From contig JBBIRT010000028.1 of the NCBI GenBank assembly GCA_037441725.1, positions 1 through 27,904 of the forward strand: 27,904 nt of DNA, read 5' to 3'. The DNA comes from JBBIRT01 sp037441725. Its GTDB lineage: Bacteria > Desulfobacterota > BSN033 > UBA1163. Made by a program: the position numbers and the translations under genes. The notes under the pieces were generated by a model. It was given only the letters and a program-made list of their open reading frames with translations, did no database searches and was not told where the DNA came from. Below, piece after piece: positions 1-7,597 of this stretch (positions are counted from its first letter, which is position 1; the number at the start of each line of letters is the position of its first letter).

Positions 1-91
1 AAAGTTTTGGAATGACACCTCTCCATTCATTCTTGGAAGTTTTTCAGAGCTCTCATTTGATTGAGGTATTCCTATTTTTTCAACATGAGGG

Positions 92-120
92 TTGACATGT
101 TTTCAATTTAGAAATATAAA
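92..120 (+). promoter_or_regulatory. Sigma-70-type promoter of the TRAP-T operon
   Basis: TTGACA (92-97), a 17-nt spacer and TATAAA (115-120) form a near-consensus housekeeping promoter. The predicted start is near 127, about 37 nt before the first gene. The rest of 1-163 shows no gene. The fit is seen directly in the sequence; activity is inferred. Confidence 0.8.
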
Positions 121-163
121 TTTGCATAGGGTTTTTATCTCCATAAGGGGTTAAAAGAGCAAA

Positions 164-1045
164 ATGCGAGTCTTCTTCTTTCGAAATCGATTTTTCTTTC
201 TTCTACTTCTCATCTCTATCTTCTCTGCCTGCCTTCCCAACAAAAAGTTTACCGTTGGGACCACCGCAATGTTGTTGGAAGAGGTCGCTAAGGCCTCCTA
301 CAGGCAATCAGATCTGAGAATGATCCGGGACGGGATGCCTGCTTATCTCATGTTGATTGATGGGATGATCCAAGCTTGGCCAGATAACGACCAACTGCTC
401 ATCGCTGGAGCTCAAAGCTACTCTTCATTTGCTTCCCTCCTCTCAGAAGATCAGAATAGGGACTACGCTAATTTGCTTTATGAGAAAGGGAAACAATATT
501 CTTTAAGGGCCCTAGAAATAAGGGGGATCAAAAACCCTGTAGAGAAACCCTTTGACGAATTCGCAGAATCGCTGAAGAACCTCGGGAAAAAAGATGTTCC
601 CTACCTTTTCTGGTCAGCTACCTGTTGGGCCAATTGGATCTTATTAAACCTTGATTCTGTGGAGGCAATGTCCCAACTCCCTCGAGTGGAATGGATGATG
701 AAGAGAGTATTGGAATTAGATGAGGGATTCTATTATGGGGGTCCACACCTCTTTATGGGGATATGGTTTGCCTCAAGACCCAAAATGGCCGGAGGAGATC
801 TCAAAAAGGCTAAGGAACATTTTATGAGGGCATTTGACCTTGGAGGGGAAAAGTTTTTAATGGGTTATGTCTATTTTGCAAAATATTATGCCCTGAGTAC
901 TATGGATAAACAACTCTTCATCTCCACCCTGAAAAAGGTTTTGGAGATTCCTGTAACGATAGAACCTGATTTAACCCTCATTAATTCCATAGCTAAGAAG
1001 ATGGCTAAGGAGTTGCTCGATCATGTGGAAGAATATTTTGAATAG
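164..1045 (+). CDS. tatT: TRAP transporter TatT component (TPR lipoprotein)
   Basis: A 293-residue lipoprotein, resembling the T component of TRAP-T transporters. The N-terminus has a basic, very hydrophobic signal (residues 4-20) followed by F-S-A-C, a lipobox-like site that would lipidate Cys23. The remainder is helical and TPR-like (for example around residues 190-230, with a GGDLKKAKEHFMRAFDLGG-type repeat). In characterised spirochaete systems TatT forms a periplasmic complex with the DctP-type binding protein. Here it is followed directly by dctP, dctQ and dctM, which supports the assignment strongly. The stop codon TAG sits inside the AGGAGGA ribosome site of dctP, so the genes are translationally close. 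The substrate cannot be read from the sequence. Confidence 0.85.
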   Translation: MRVFFFRNRFFFLLLLISIFSACLPNKKFTVGTTAMLLEEVAKASYRQSDLRMIRDGMPAYLMLIDGMIQAWPDNDQLLIAGAQSYSSFASLLSEDQNRDYANLLYEKGKQYSLRALEIRGIKNPVEKPFDEFAESLKNLGKKDVPYLFWSATCWANWILLNLDSVEAMSQLPRVEWMMKRVLELDEGFYYGGPHLFMGIWFASRPKMAGGDLKKAKEHFMRAFDLGGEKFLMGYVYFAKYYALSTMDKQLFISTLKKVLEIPVTIEPDLTLINSIAKKMAKELLDHVEEYFE

Positions 1046-1055
1046 GAGGAAAGAG

Positions 1056-2078
1056 ATGAAATGCACCCTTCCCATTGGGATCCTGGTCATTATCCTATGG
1101 ATAGCCTTTCTCTCCCCAACTTTTTCTACTTCGGAGGAGAAGAATATCATCATCAAATTGGCTACCCTTGCTCCAAAAGGAAGTTCATGGATGAAAACAT
1201 TTAATGCATTAAATAATGAAGTGATGCAAAAAACAGCGAATAAAGTCCAATTTAAAATTTATCCCGATGGGGTTCTGGGAGATGAAACGGACATGCTTCG
1301 GAAAATTCAAATGGGGCAGATTCAAGGAGCTGCCCTTTCCTCTGGAGGCCTTTCTGTCCCTTTTAAGGAGATCGATGTTCTTCAAATTCCTTTTCTTTTT
1401 CAAACCTATGAAGAAGTTGATTCCGTTCTTAATAGGATGGACTCCTTCTTTAGGAAGGGTTTTGAAAACAATGGCTATATTCTCTTAGGATGGTCTGAAG
1501 CCGGATTCGTCTATTTGATGTCAAACTCACCTATTGCAAGTGTATCTGATCTTAAGAAAGTAAAGGTTTGGATCTGGGAGGAATCACCCATGTCCAAGGC
1601 CATCTTTGATGAAGCCGGAGTTTCCGCGATTCCTCTATCCGTCCCTGATGTTCTGGTAGGCCTCCAGACTCGAATGGTTGATGTGGTTTATGCTCCTCCC
1701 ACCTTAGCCATCTCACTCCAGTGGTTTACCAAAATCAAGTATTTAACGGATGTCCCTTTGGTCTACCTGACCGGTGGGATCGTGATGAATAAGGAAACTT
1801 TTAAACGTATCCCTTCAGCCTTCCAAAATATCTTGATCGATACGTCCCAACGTCACTTGGATCAATTAAAGATCATCACTCGAAATGAAAATCAAGAAGC
1901 CATCAACGTGATGATGAAAAATAGCGTAAAAATCATTAACCCATCCCATGGAGAGATTGAAGAATTTAAGAAACTTTCAAACCGGGCCATGAGTCATATC
2001 AAGGGAAAGACCTTTTCTAAAAATGTCTTTGATGAAATCACCTCCCTCCTTGAGGATTACCGAAGGGGGAGAAAATAA
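1056..2078 (+). CDS. dctP: TRAP transporter substrate-binding protein (DctP family)
   Basis: A periplasmic solute-binding protein of the TRAP family, about 340 residues from the chosen start. The ATG at 1056 is preferred over an in-frame ATG at 1023 because AGGAGGA (1044-1050) lies 5 nt upstream. This start also gives a clean signal peptide (residues about 1-26, KCTLPIG then a hydrophobic stretch). The mature part has the DctP pattern: IKLATLAPKGSSW near the start of the mature protein, a KVQFKIYPDGVLGDETDML segment, and the LKKVKVWIWEESPM region around the conserved ligand-binding zone. It delivers a ligand, typically an organic acid, to the DctQM permease. Its stop overlaps the dctQ start by one base (TAATG). 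Confidence 0.9.
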   Translation: MKCTLPIGILVIILWIAFLSPTFSTSEEKNIIIKLATLAPKGSSWMKTFNALNNEVMQKTANKVQFKIYPDGVLGDETDMLRKIQMGQIQGAALSSGGLSVPFKEIDVLQIPFLFQTYEEVDSVLNRMDSFFRKGFENNGYILLGWSEAGFVYLMSNSPIASVSDLKKVKVWIWEESPMSKAIFDEAGVSAIPLSVPDVLVGLQTRMVDVVYAPPTLAISLQWFTKIKYLTDVPLVYLTGGIVMNKETFKRIPSAFQNILIDTSQRHLDQLKIITRNENQEAINVMMKNSVKIINPSHGEIEEFKKLSNRAMSHIKGKTFSKNVFDEITSLLEDYRRGRK

Positions 2079-2593
2079 TGGATCGATTGAGAAGAATAGA
2101 CGAAACGATTGATCAGATGGAACAGATCCTCATCATTGTCTTCTTAAGTCTGATGATCCTAACCGCCTTTATGCAAATCATTCTTCGAAATCTTTTTTCC
2201 ACAGGCCTTACCTGGGGAGATCCTTTGGTTCGTAATCTAGTCCTGTGGGTTGGGTTTGTTGGCGCGACCCTTGCCACCCGTGAAGGGCGTCATATCAGCA
2301 TTGATGTGCTTTCCCGATGGATCTCCCCTTCAGGGAAGAAGCTGATGGAATTCTTGACCCACCTTTTTGCTTTTTTTGTCTGTGTTCTGCTCACCTTTGC
2401 AGCCTATAAATTTATTAAAAATGAGATGGCGATGGAAACAATTGCCTTTTTAGGAGTTCCTTCCTGGATCCCAGAGATTATCCTTCCCATCATTTTTGGA
2501 CTGATGACTTTCCGTTATGGACTCCTTTCATTGAGCCACCTTTTTAAAATGGTAAAGAGGGATGGAAGACCTCATCCAGGAGGAAAAAATTGA
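2078..2593 (+). CDS. dctQ: TRAP transporter small permease (DctQ family)
   Basis: A 171-residue membrane protein with four hydrophobic segments (about residues 16-35, 50-65, 88-110 and 130-150). It carries DctQ-family signatures such as the MQIILRNLFSTGLTWGDPLVR stretch and REGRHISIDVLS. DctQ is the small subunit that pairs with DctM to form the sodium-coupled membrane part. It starts in a one-base overlap with dctP and ends in a four-base overlap (TTGA) with dctM, so the set is a single translationally coupled operon. Length and topology are typical. Confidence 0.92.
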   Translation: MDRLRRIDETIDQMEQILIIVFLSLMILTAFMQIILRNLFSTGLTWGDPLVRNLVLWVGFVGATLATREGRHISIDVLSRWISPSGKKLMEFLTHLFAFFVCVLLTFAAYKFIKNEMAMETIAFLGVPSWIPEIILPIIFGLMTFRYGLLSLSHLFKMVKRDGRPHPGGKN

Positions 2594-3846
2594 CCTTCTG
2601 GATTATCCTCATCATCCTTCTAATGTTTTTTGGAGCCCCCCTCTTTGCGGTCATTTGTGCCTTAACCCTGATCCTATTATTTGATGGCCAGATTGACTCT
2701 TCAGCCATCATCATTGAGATGCATCGGATAGCCACCAATCCTGTTCTGGTTGCCATCCCCCTATTCACCTTTGCTGGATACCTCCTTTCAGAAAGCGGTA
2801 CACCCAAAAGGTTGATTAGACTATCAAATGCCATCCTAGGGTGGTTACCAGGCGGTCTATCGATCATTGCCCTCGTTGCATGTGCCATCTTTACAGCCCT
2901 GACCGGTGCAACAGGATTAACAATCATCGCCCTCGGTGGAATTCTCTTTCCGGCCTTATTACAAGGAAGATATCCTGAAAATTTTTCCCTCGGGTTATTG
3001 ACCACCTCAGGTACCCTCGGACTCCTCTTTCCCCCCAGTCTTCCTTTAATCATTTATGCCATTGTTGCAAAAGTGAGAATTGATCAACTCTTTCTTGCAG
3101 GAATTTTACCAGGGATCCTTCTGGTAACCCTCCTCTCTCTCTTTAGCATTTATAAAGCCCTTGGGTCAGGGGTCCCACGAAAACCGTTCCATTGGTTTGA
3201 GGTTTATTCCGCTTTAAGAGAAATGATCTGGGAGCTCCCCCTCCCCTTTGTTGTTTTAGGAGGGATTTACAGTGGCTATTTCGCCGTGAGTGAAGCTGCA
3301 GCCATCACGGCGGTCTATGTCCTCATCGTTGAGGTTCTCATCTACAAAGATATCCGTTGGAGGGAATTGCCTCTGGTAATGCGAAAAAGTATGGTTTTAG
3401 TGGGTGGAATCCTGATCATCCTTGGGGCAGCCCAAGGGTTGACCAACTACTTGATCGATGTGGAAATTCCAATGAAGATGGTCGATTTGATCAAGGCCCA
3501 TATCACAAACCCTATCCTATTCCTCATCGTATTAAATCTCTTTCTCTTGGGGGTTGGCTGTATCATGGGGACCTTCTCCGCTCTGATCGTGGTGGTTCCC
3601 CTCATCACTCCGGTTGCTCAGGCTTACGGGATTCACCCGATTCATATTGGAATCATCATTCTGACCAACCTCGAAATCGGTGCATCCCTCCCACCTCTTG
3701 GAATCAATCTCTTTATCTCAAGCATCCGTTTTGAAAAAACTGTGCTCCGACTCTATTGGGCCTCTCTCCCATTTATTGCCGTCCTCTTCTTCGCCTTAAC
3801 CGTCATCACCTATCTCCCTTGGCTGAGCCTCACCCTCATAAAATAG
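2590..3846 (+). CDS. dctM: TRAP transporter large permease (DctM family)
   Basis: A 418-residue polytopic membrane protein, typical in length for DctM, the transport-catalysing subunit. The start is TTG at 2590, supported by AGGAGG at 2578-2583 and by the four-base overlap with the dctQ stop. DctM signatures visible are MHRIATNPVLVAIPLFTFAGYLLSESG, the TALTGATGLTIIALGGIL region, TSGTLGLLFPPSLPLIIYA, and a C-terminal NLEIGASLPPLGINLFI segment that mirrors the first PP-containing hairpin. Some ten or more hydrophobic segments are present. It completes the TRAP-T cassette. No convincing intrinsic terminator is visible in 3847-3957. Confidence 0.93.
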   Translation: MTFWIILIILLMFFGAPLFAVICALTLILLFDGQIDSSAIIIEMHRIATNPVLVAIPLFTFAGYLLSESGTPKRLIRLSNAILGWLPGGLSIIALVACAIFTALTGATGLTIIALGGILFPALLQGRYPENFSLGLLTTSGTLGLLFPPSLPLIIYAIVAKVRIDQLFLAGILPGILLVTLLSLFSIYKALGSGVPRKPFHWFEVYSALREMIWELPLPFVVLGGIYSGYFAVSEAAAITAVYVLIVEVLIYKDIRWRELPLVMRKSMVLVGGILIILGAAQGLTNYLIDVEIPMKMVDLIKAHITNPILFLIVLNLFLLGVGCIMGTFSALIVVVPLITPVAQAYGIHPIHIGIIILTNLEIGASLPPLGINLFISSIRFEKTVLRLYWASLPFIAVLFFALTVITYLPWLSLTLIK

Positions 3847-3957
3847 ACACGGAAAAACAGAGAAGAAATCTTTCCATTGATTCTGGGGTCAATAAGGTTA
3901 GGCCAAGAATCGAGGAACTTGCTTCTAAAACCGATGTCCTTTGATAAAAATTATCCG

Positions 3958-3987
3958 TTGACATTGCATTTTAACCCTTTATATGAT
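3958..3987 (+). promoter_or_regulatory. Sigma-70-type promoter of pyrF-rlmB
   Basis: A perfect TTGACA (3958-3963), an 18-nt spacer and TATGAT (3982-3987). The predicted start is near 3994, giving a leader of about 59 nt before pyrF. It separates the pyrF group from the TRAP operon. Confidence 0.8.
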
Positions 3988-4052
3988 AAAGGAAAAAATG
4001 AGCCATCTCCAAGGTCAGAGCTAACTCACGATTTAAAAAGGGAATCTTAATC

Positions 4053-4769
4053 ATGGCAGATGATCCAAAAGAGAAAATTATCTTTGCCCTTGATGTGGAG
4101 CATTTCACGGAGGCTCAGCGCTGGGTTAATCTTTTAAAAAATCACGTTGGGTTATTTAAAGTTGGAAAACAACTTTTCACCCATGCTGGACCCAAGGTCA
4201 TTGACATGATTCGTCAAAAAGGACAGAAGGTCTTTCTCGATCTTAAATTCCATGATATCCCTCATACCGTTGCCAAAGCAGGAGAGGAAGCAACCAAATT
4301 GAATGTCACCATGTTCAATCTCCATGCCCTTGGGGGATTTGAAATGATGAAAAAGACCGTAGAGGCCTCTAGGGCAATGGCCAAGTCTTTGAGTATTCCA
4401 AAACCGCTCATCCTTGCTGTGACAATCCTTACCAGCATGGATGAGGGAACCCTAAAAGAAGTGGGGATTCAGGGACCTCTCCTTGAAGTGGTAGGTCGAC
4501 TGGCCCTTTTGGCTTCAAAGGCTGGAGTGGATGGTGTCGTGGCTTCTCCTCAAGAGATCCGTATCATCAGAGAGCGATGTGGAGATAAATTTATTATTGT
4601 CACTCCTGGAATCCGTTCCCCAACAGATAAGAAAGATGATCAGAAGAGGACCCTCACTCCGAAAGAGGCCATCTTAGCTGGGGCTAATTATCTGGTCATC
4701 GGTCGCCCTATCAGAGAGTCCAAGGATCCCATTGAAACGGTTCAGAAGATTATTGAAGATATCTCTTAA
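4053..4769 (+). CDS. pyrF: Orotidine 5'-phosphate decarboxylase
   Basis: Catalyses the last step of UMP synthesis, decarboxylation of OMP. It is 238 residues, the usual size of the bacterial enzyme. Family residues are visible: FALDV at the N-terminus, FKVG with Lys36, the hallmark D-L-K-F-H-D-I-P (Asp63, Lys65, Asp68 of the catalytic array), VTPGIR near the phosphate site and the YLVIGRPI C-terminal phosphate-binding loop. An AGGGAA ribosome site lies about 8 nt before the ATG. It is the first gene behind the promoter at 3958-3987 and is followed 19 nt later by rlmB, so co-transcription is likely. Confidence 0.96.
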   Translation: MADDPKEKIIFALDVEHFTEAQRWVNLLKNHVGLFKVGKQLFTHAGPKVIDMIRQKGQKVFLDLKFHDIPHTVAKAGEEATKLNVTMFNLHALGGFEMMKKTVEASRAMAKSLSIPKPLILAVTILTSMDEGTLKEVGIQGPLLEVVGRLALLASKAGVDGVVASPQEIRIIRERCGDKFIIVTPGIRSPTDKKDDQKRTLTPKEAILAGANYLVIGRPIRESKDPIETVQKIIEDIS

Positions 4770-4788
4770 AAAATATTATATTTAATTC

Positions 4789-5541
4789 ATGTCTCAAATC
4801 ATCTATGGTCTTCACCCTGTAAAAGAGGCGCTAAAATCATCTCGCCTCAAAATCCAGAGAATCCTGATCGGAACCCAAACCCCTCACTCTTCCCTTCTGG
4901 AGATCCTTGATCTGGCTAGACAGAAGGGAATCCCTGTGAAGGATGTTTCAAGGAATTCTCTTGACCAGATGACCCAAGGAGGGGTCCACCAAAATGTCAT
5001 TGCCTTCATTCAGGAAATTCCTCTGGTTACCCTTGAAGAAATGTTATTAAATTGGAGAAAAGAAGAGAAGAGAGCTACTTTTCTCATCCTTGATGGCATC
5101 CAGGATCCACAGAACTTTGGTTCTCTCATCCGAACTGCATTGGGGTGTGGTGCCCATGGAATTATCATTCCGAAGGATCGATCTGTTGGAATCACTCCAG
5201 CGGTGGTAAAGGCCTCTGCTGGAGCCATTACCTACCTTCCTATTGCTCAGGTAGTAAACATTGCCAGAACAATCGATCTCCTGAAAAAGGAAGGGATCTG
5301 GATCTATGGAGCATCGGGGGAAGCTAAGGAGCTGATCTACCAAATTGATTTCGATGTTCACTTGGCTATTGTGCTTGGATCGGAGGGGAAAGGGATGAGA
5401 CCTCTGGTAAAGGAAAAGTGTGACCGGCTATTTTCCATCCCGATGAAAGGCCCTCTTACTTCTTTCAATGCCTCCGTTACAGGAGGGATGATCCTCTATG
5501 AAGTCATGAGACAGAGGTTTCTAAAAAGCCAAGTTCAATGA
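4789..5541 (+). CDS. rlmB: 23S rRNA (guanosine-2'-O)-methyltransferase RlmB-like
   Basis: A SpoU/TrmH-family SPOUT methyltransferase of 250 residues. The N-terminal substrate-binding domain begins IIYGLHPVKEALK. The catalytic trefoil-knot domain shows motif 1 (LDGIQDPQNFGSLIRTA, residues about 101-117), motif 2 (VLGSEGKGMRPLV) and motif 3 (IPMKGPLTSFNASVTGG). Motif 3 usually reads SLNVS and here reads SFNAS, a mild deviation. RlmB 2'-O-methylates G2251 (E. coli numbering) in the 23S P-loop. The TrmH family is broad, so another RNA target is possible. The downstream gene starts 22 nt later. Confidence 0.88.
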   Translation: MSQIIYGLHPVKEALKSSRLKIQRILIGTQTPHSSLLEILDLARQKGIPVKDVSRNSLDQMTQGGVHQNVIAFIQEIPLVTLEEMLLNWRKEEKRATFLILDGIQDPQNFGSLIRTALGCGAHGIIIPKDRSVGITPAVVKASAGAITYLPIAQVVNIARTIDLLKKEGIWIYGASGEAKELIYQIDFDVHLAIVLGSEGKGMRPLVKEKCDRLFSIPMKGPLTSFNASVTGGMILYEVMRQRFLKSQVQ

Positions 5542-5563
5542 TAGAAGAGAGTGAAGGGGGAGT

Positions 5564-6034
5564 ATGATTCCTATCAAAAGGCCTTGCCAGGACGATCTGG
5601 AAATTGAATTCATCTTAATCGATTTTGAGGGAACCCTTGCCTCGGATCGAAGGGTTCATCCAAAGGTAAAGGATAAGATCAACCTTCTTGCCAAACGGGC
5701 CCAAATCTATATCCTGGCTAAAAGCGAAAGAGAATGGGTTGAGGAATCCTTAAAAAGGGTGAAGGCAACCATCCTCTATTTTAAAGAGGGGGAATCCTCT
5801 CATCAAAAATTAGATCTATTGCATCAGTTGGGAAGCATCCGGACCGTTGCGATTGGAAATGGAAAAGATGATGTTTCAATCCTGGAGGAGGCTGGTTTGA
5901 GTATCTCTGTATTGGGAAAAGAAGGAACCTTTTCTGAAGCGATGAAAAAGGCTGATATCGTATTTATAAATATATTAGATGCCCTCGATTTTCTTCTCAA
6001 ACCCCTTCGCCAGAAAGCTACTCTGGGCAGTTAG
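5564..6034 (+). CDS. Small HAD-like protein resembling a soluble P-type-ATPase P domain
   Basis: A 156-residue protein with a HAD fold signature. It has a nucleophile-type motif I-D20-F-E-G-T-L-A near the N-terminus, a Lys-containing middle region (FKEGESSHQKLDLLHQL), and a GNGKDDVSILEEAGLSI motif that matches the acidic metal-binding loop of HAD/P-type ATPase P domains. The second motif-1 acid, normally Asp, is Glu here, so phosphatase activity is uncertain. No membrane segments are present. It is the third gene of the pyrF-rlmB group. The substrate is unknown. Confidence 0.75.
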   Translation: MIPIKRPCQDDLEIEFILIDFEGTLASDRRVHPKVKDKINLLAKRAQIYILAKSEREWVEESLKRVKATILYFKEGESSHQKLDLLHQLGSIRTVAIGNGKDDVSILEEAGLSISVLGKEGTFSEAMKKADIVFINILDALDFLLKPLRQKATLGS

Positions 6035-6313
6035 CTCTCTTCCAAAGATCATTTCAGTTCGACTCCAAAATTGGATAAACTGAAGCCTCACGTACATTAA
6101 CTCCCCTGAGTGAGATGTCTTCCATCATTTGAGGTTTTGAATAGATTCCTCAGTCACTCTGTCCATAATCATCCCCATCAAATAAGAGAGATGGAAGGAC
6201 CCCTCAGTTATGGAGATGACTTAGGCCAAAAGTGGCGGAGAGTCCTCCTTCCAAAACCTTGGAAAGCGGTCTTTTAAAGATTACCACAAGGAGGATAGGG
6301 ATTTTGAAAAGAA

Positions 6314-7510
6314 TCAGGACCGATAGGAAGCATTGATTTTAACATAGTCAATGGAAAGATCAGTGGTTAGAACTGAAAATTGGCCTTTCCCTTGATGGAG
6401 GTTCACGACAACTCTAAAAGAGTCCTTCTGGATGACCTTAACCATCCTCTCCTCTGATTGAGTCTGGACCCCCACCCCGTGTTTTACAATTAAAGTATCG
6501 TCAAAAAAGACATCGATTCGAGTGGGATTCACCCTTGCACCCGAATGCCCCAGGGCACATAGAATTCTTCCCCAATTGGCATCCTCTCCAAAAAAGGCCG
6601 TCTTCACCAGCGGGGAATGGGCAATGGCATAAGCTGCCTGCTTGGCATCATCCTGATTCCGAGCTCCCCTGACCTCAATCTTAATCAATTTAGTAGCCCC
6701 TTCACCATCTCTTATCACCTGCTCGGCCAGACCCTGACAAACCTTTCTCAGCATCGTCTGAAACACTTCCGTGTCCTGATCCATTTCGCTCAAGCATGGA
6801 TGACCTGCTTTTCCATTGGCCAAAAGGAGGACCATATCATTGGTGCTGGTTTCACCATCTACCGTAATCCGATTGAATGAAACCTCAGCAGCCTGTTTTA
6901 GCATCTGTTGAAGCAGAGGGGTCTTCATATGGGCATCCGTCATGAGGAAACAAAGCATGGTAGCAAGGTCAGGCCGAATCATCCCTGCCCCCTTAATCAT
7001 CCCACACAGTTTGACTTTTTTCCCTTTAATTTGACCGTTGGCCACCTCCACTTTTGGCACAGTATCTGTGGTCATGATCGCTTCGACCGTGTTCATCCAT
7101 CCATCAGGAGAAAGGGCTTGGATTAGTTTGGAAACGTTTCTCTCAATTCTTTCCATAGGAAGAGGAACCCCAATGACACCAGTAGAAGCAGTAAAAACCA
7201 AATCTTCTTTTACCCCTAAACCTTTGGCCACCATGGAAGTCATCCTCTTTGCATCTCTCAACCCTTGAGCCCCTGTGCAGGCATTGGCATTGCCACTGTT
7301 AATCACGATGGCTTGACAAATACCGTTCTTAATCCGCTGGATGTCTATTTGGATAGGGGCTGCCTTGATCGCATTGGTGGTGAAAAGACCTGCCACCTGT
7401 GCTGGGGTTTCTGAATAGATTAGACCAAAATCCCTTTTCCCATCTTTCTTAATTCCTGCTGAAATCCCTGAGAAAAGAAATCCCTTCACTCTAAAGTTGG
7501 CAGGTTTCAT
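6314..7510 (-). CDS. argJ: Bifunctional ornithine acetyltransferase / N-acetylglutamate synthase
   Basis: ArgJ transfers acetyl from N-acetylornithine to glutamate and, in bifunctional forms, also makes N-acetylglutamate from acetyl-CoA, which gives the cyclic arginine pathway. It is 398 residues, the normal length. The self-cleavage site A-T-M-L is at residues 183-186 (IRPDLATMLCFLMTDA), with Thr184 as the N-terminal nucleophile of the beta chain. Other family stretches are INSGNANACTG, STGVIGVPLPM, FNRITVDGETSTNDM and FGEDANWGRILCALGHSG. It lies 87 nt downstream of secA on the same strand. Whether it is mono- or bifunctional cannot be decided from the sequence alone. Confidence 0.95.
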   Translation of the reverse strand: MKPANFRVKGFLFSGISAGIKKDGKRDFGLIYSETPAQVAGLFTTNAIKAAPIQIDIQRIKNGICQAIVINSGNANACTGAQGLRDAKRMTSMVAKGLGVKEDLVFTASTGVIGVPLPMERIERNVSKLIQALSPDGWMNTVEAIMTTDTVPKVEVANGQIKGKKVKLCGMIKGAGMIRPDLATMLCFLMTDAHMKTPLLQQMLKQAAEVSFNRITVDGETSTNDMVLLLANGKAGHPCLSEMDQDTEVFQTMLRKVCQGLAEQVIRDGEGATKLIKIEVRGARNQDDAKQAAYAIAHSPLVKTAFFGEDANWGRILCALGHSGARVNPTRIDVFFDDTLIVKHGVGVQTQSEERMVKVIQKDSFRVVVNLHQGKGQFSVLTTDLSIDYVKINASYRS

Positions 7511-7597
7511 CTTCTATCTTCATCCCCTACTCTTTCGGGCCATCATTTGAAAAGGCTAAGAAATTCAGCCTCCCCCCGATCCGAATTTCACAATGGA

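Noticed and set aside
6035..6313. Possible gene or terminator between the HAD-like gene and argJ (including a TTCCAA/TTGGAA hairpin near 6258-6273)
   Set aside because: No convincing ORF or ribosome site, and the short stem lacks a proper T run. I see nothing firm in this stretch.
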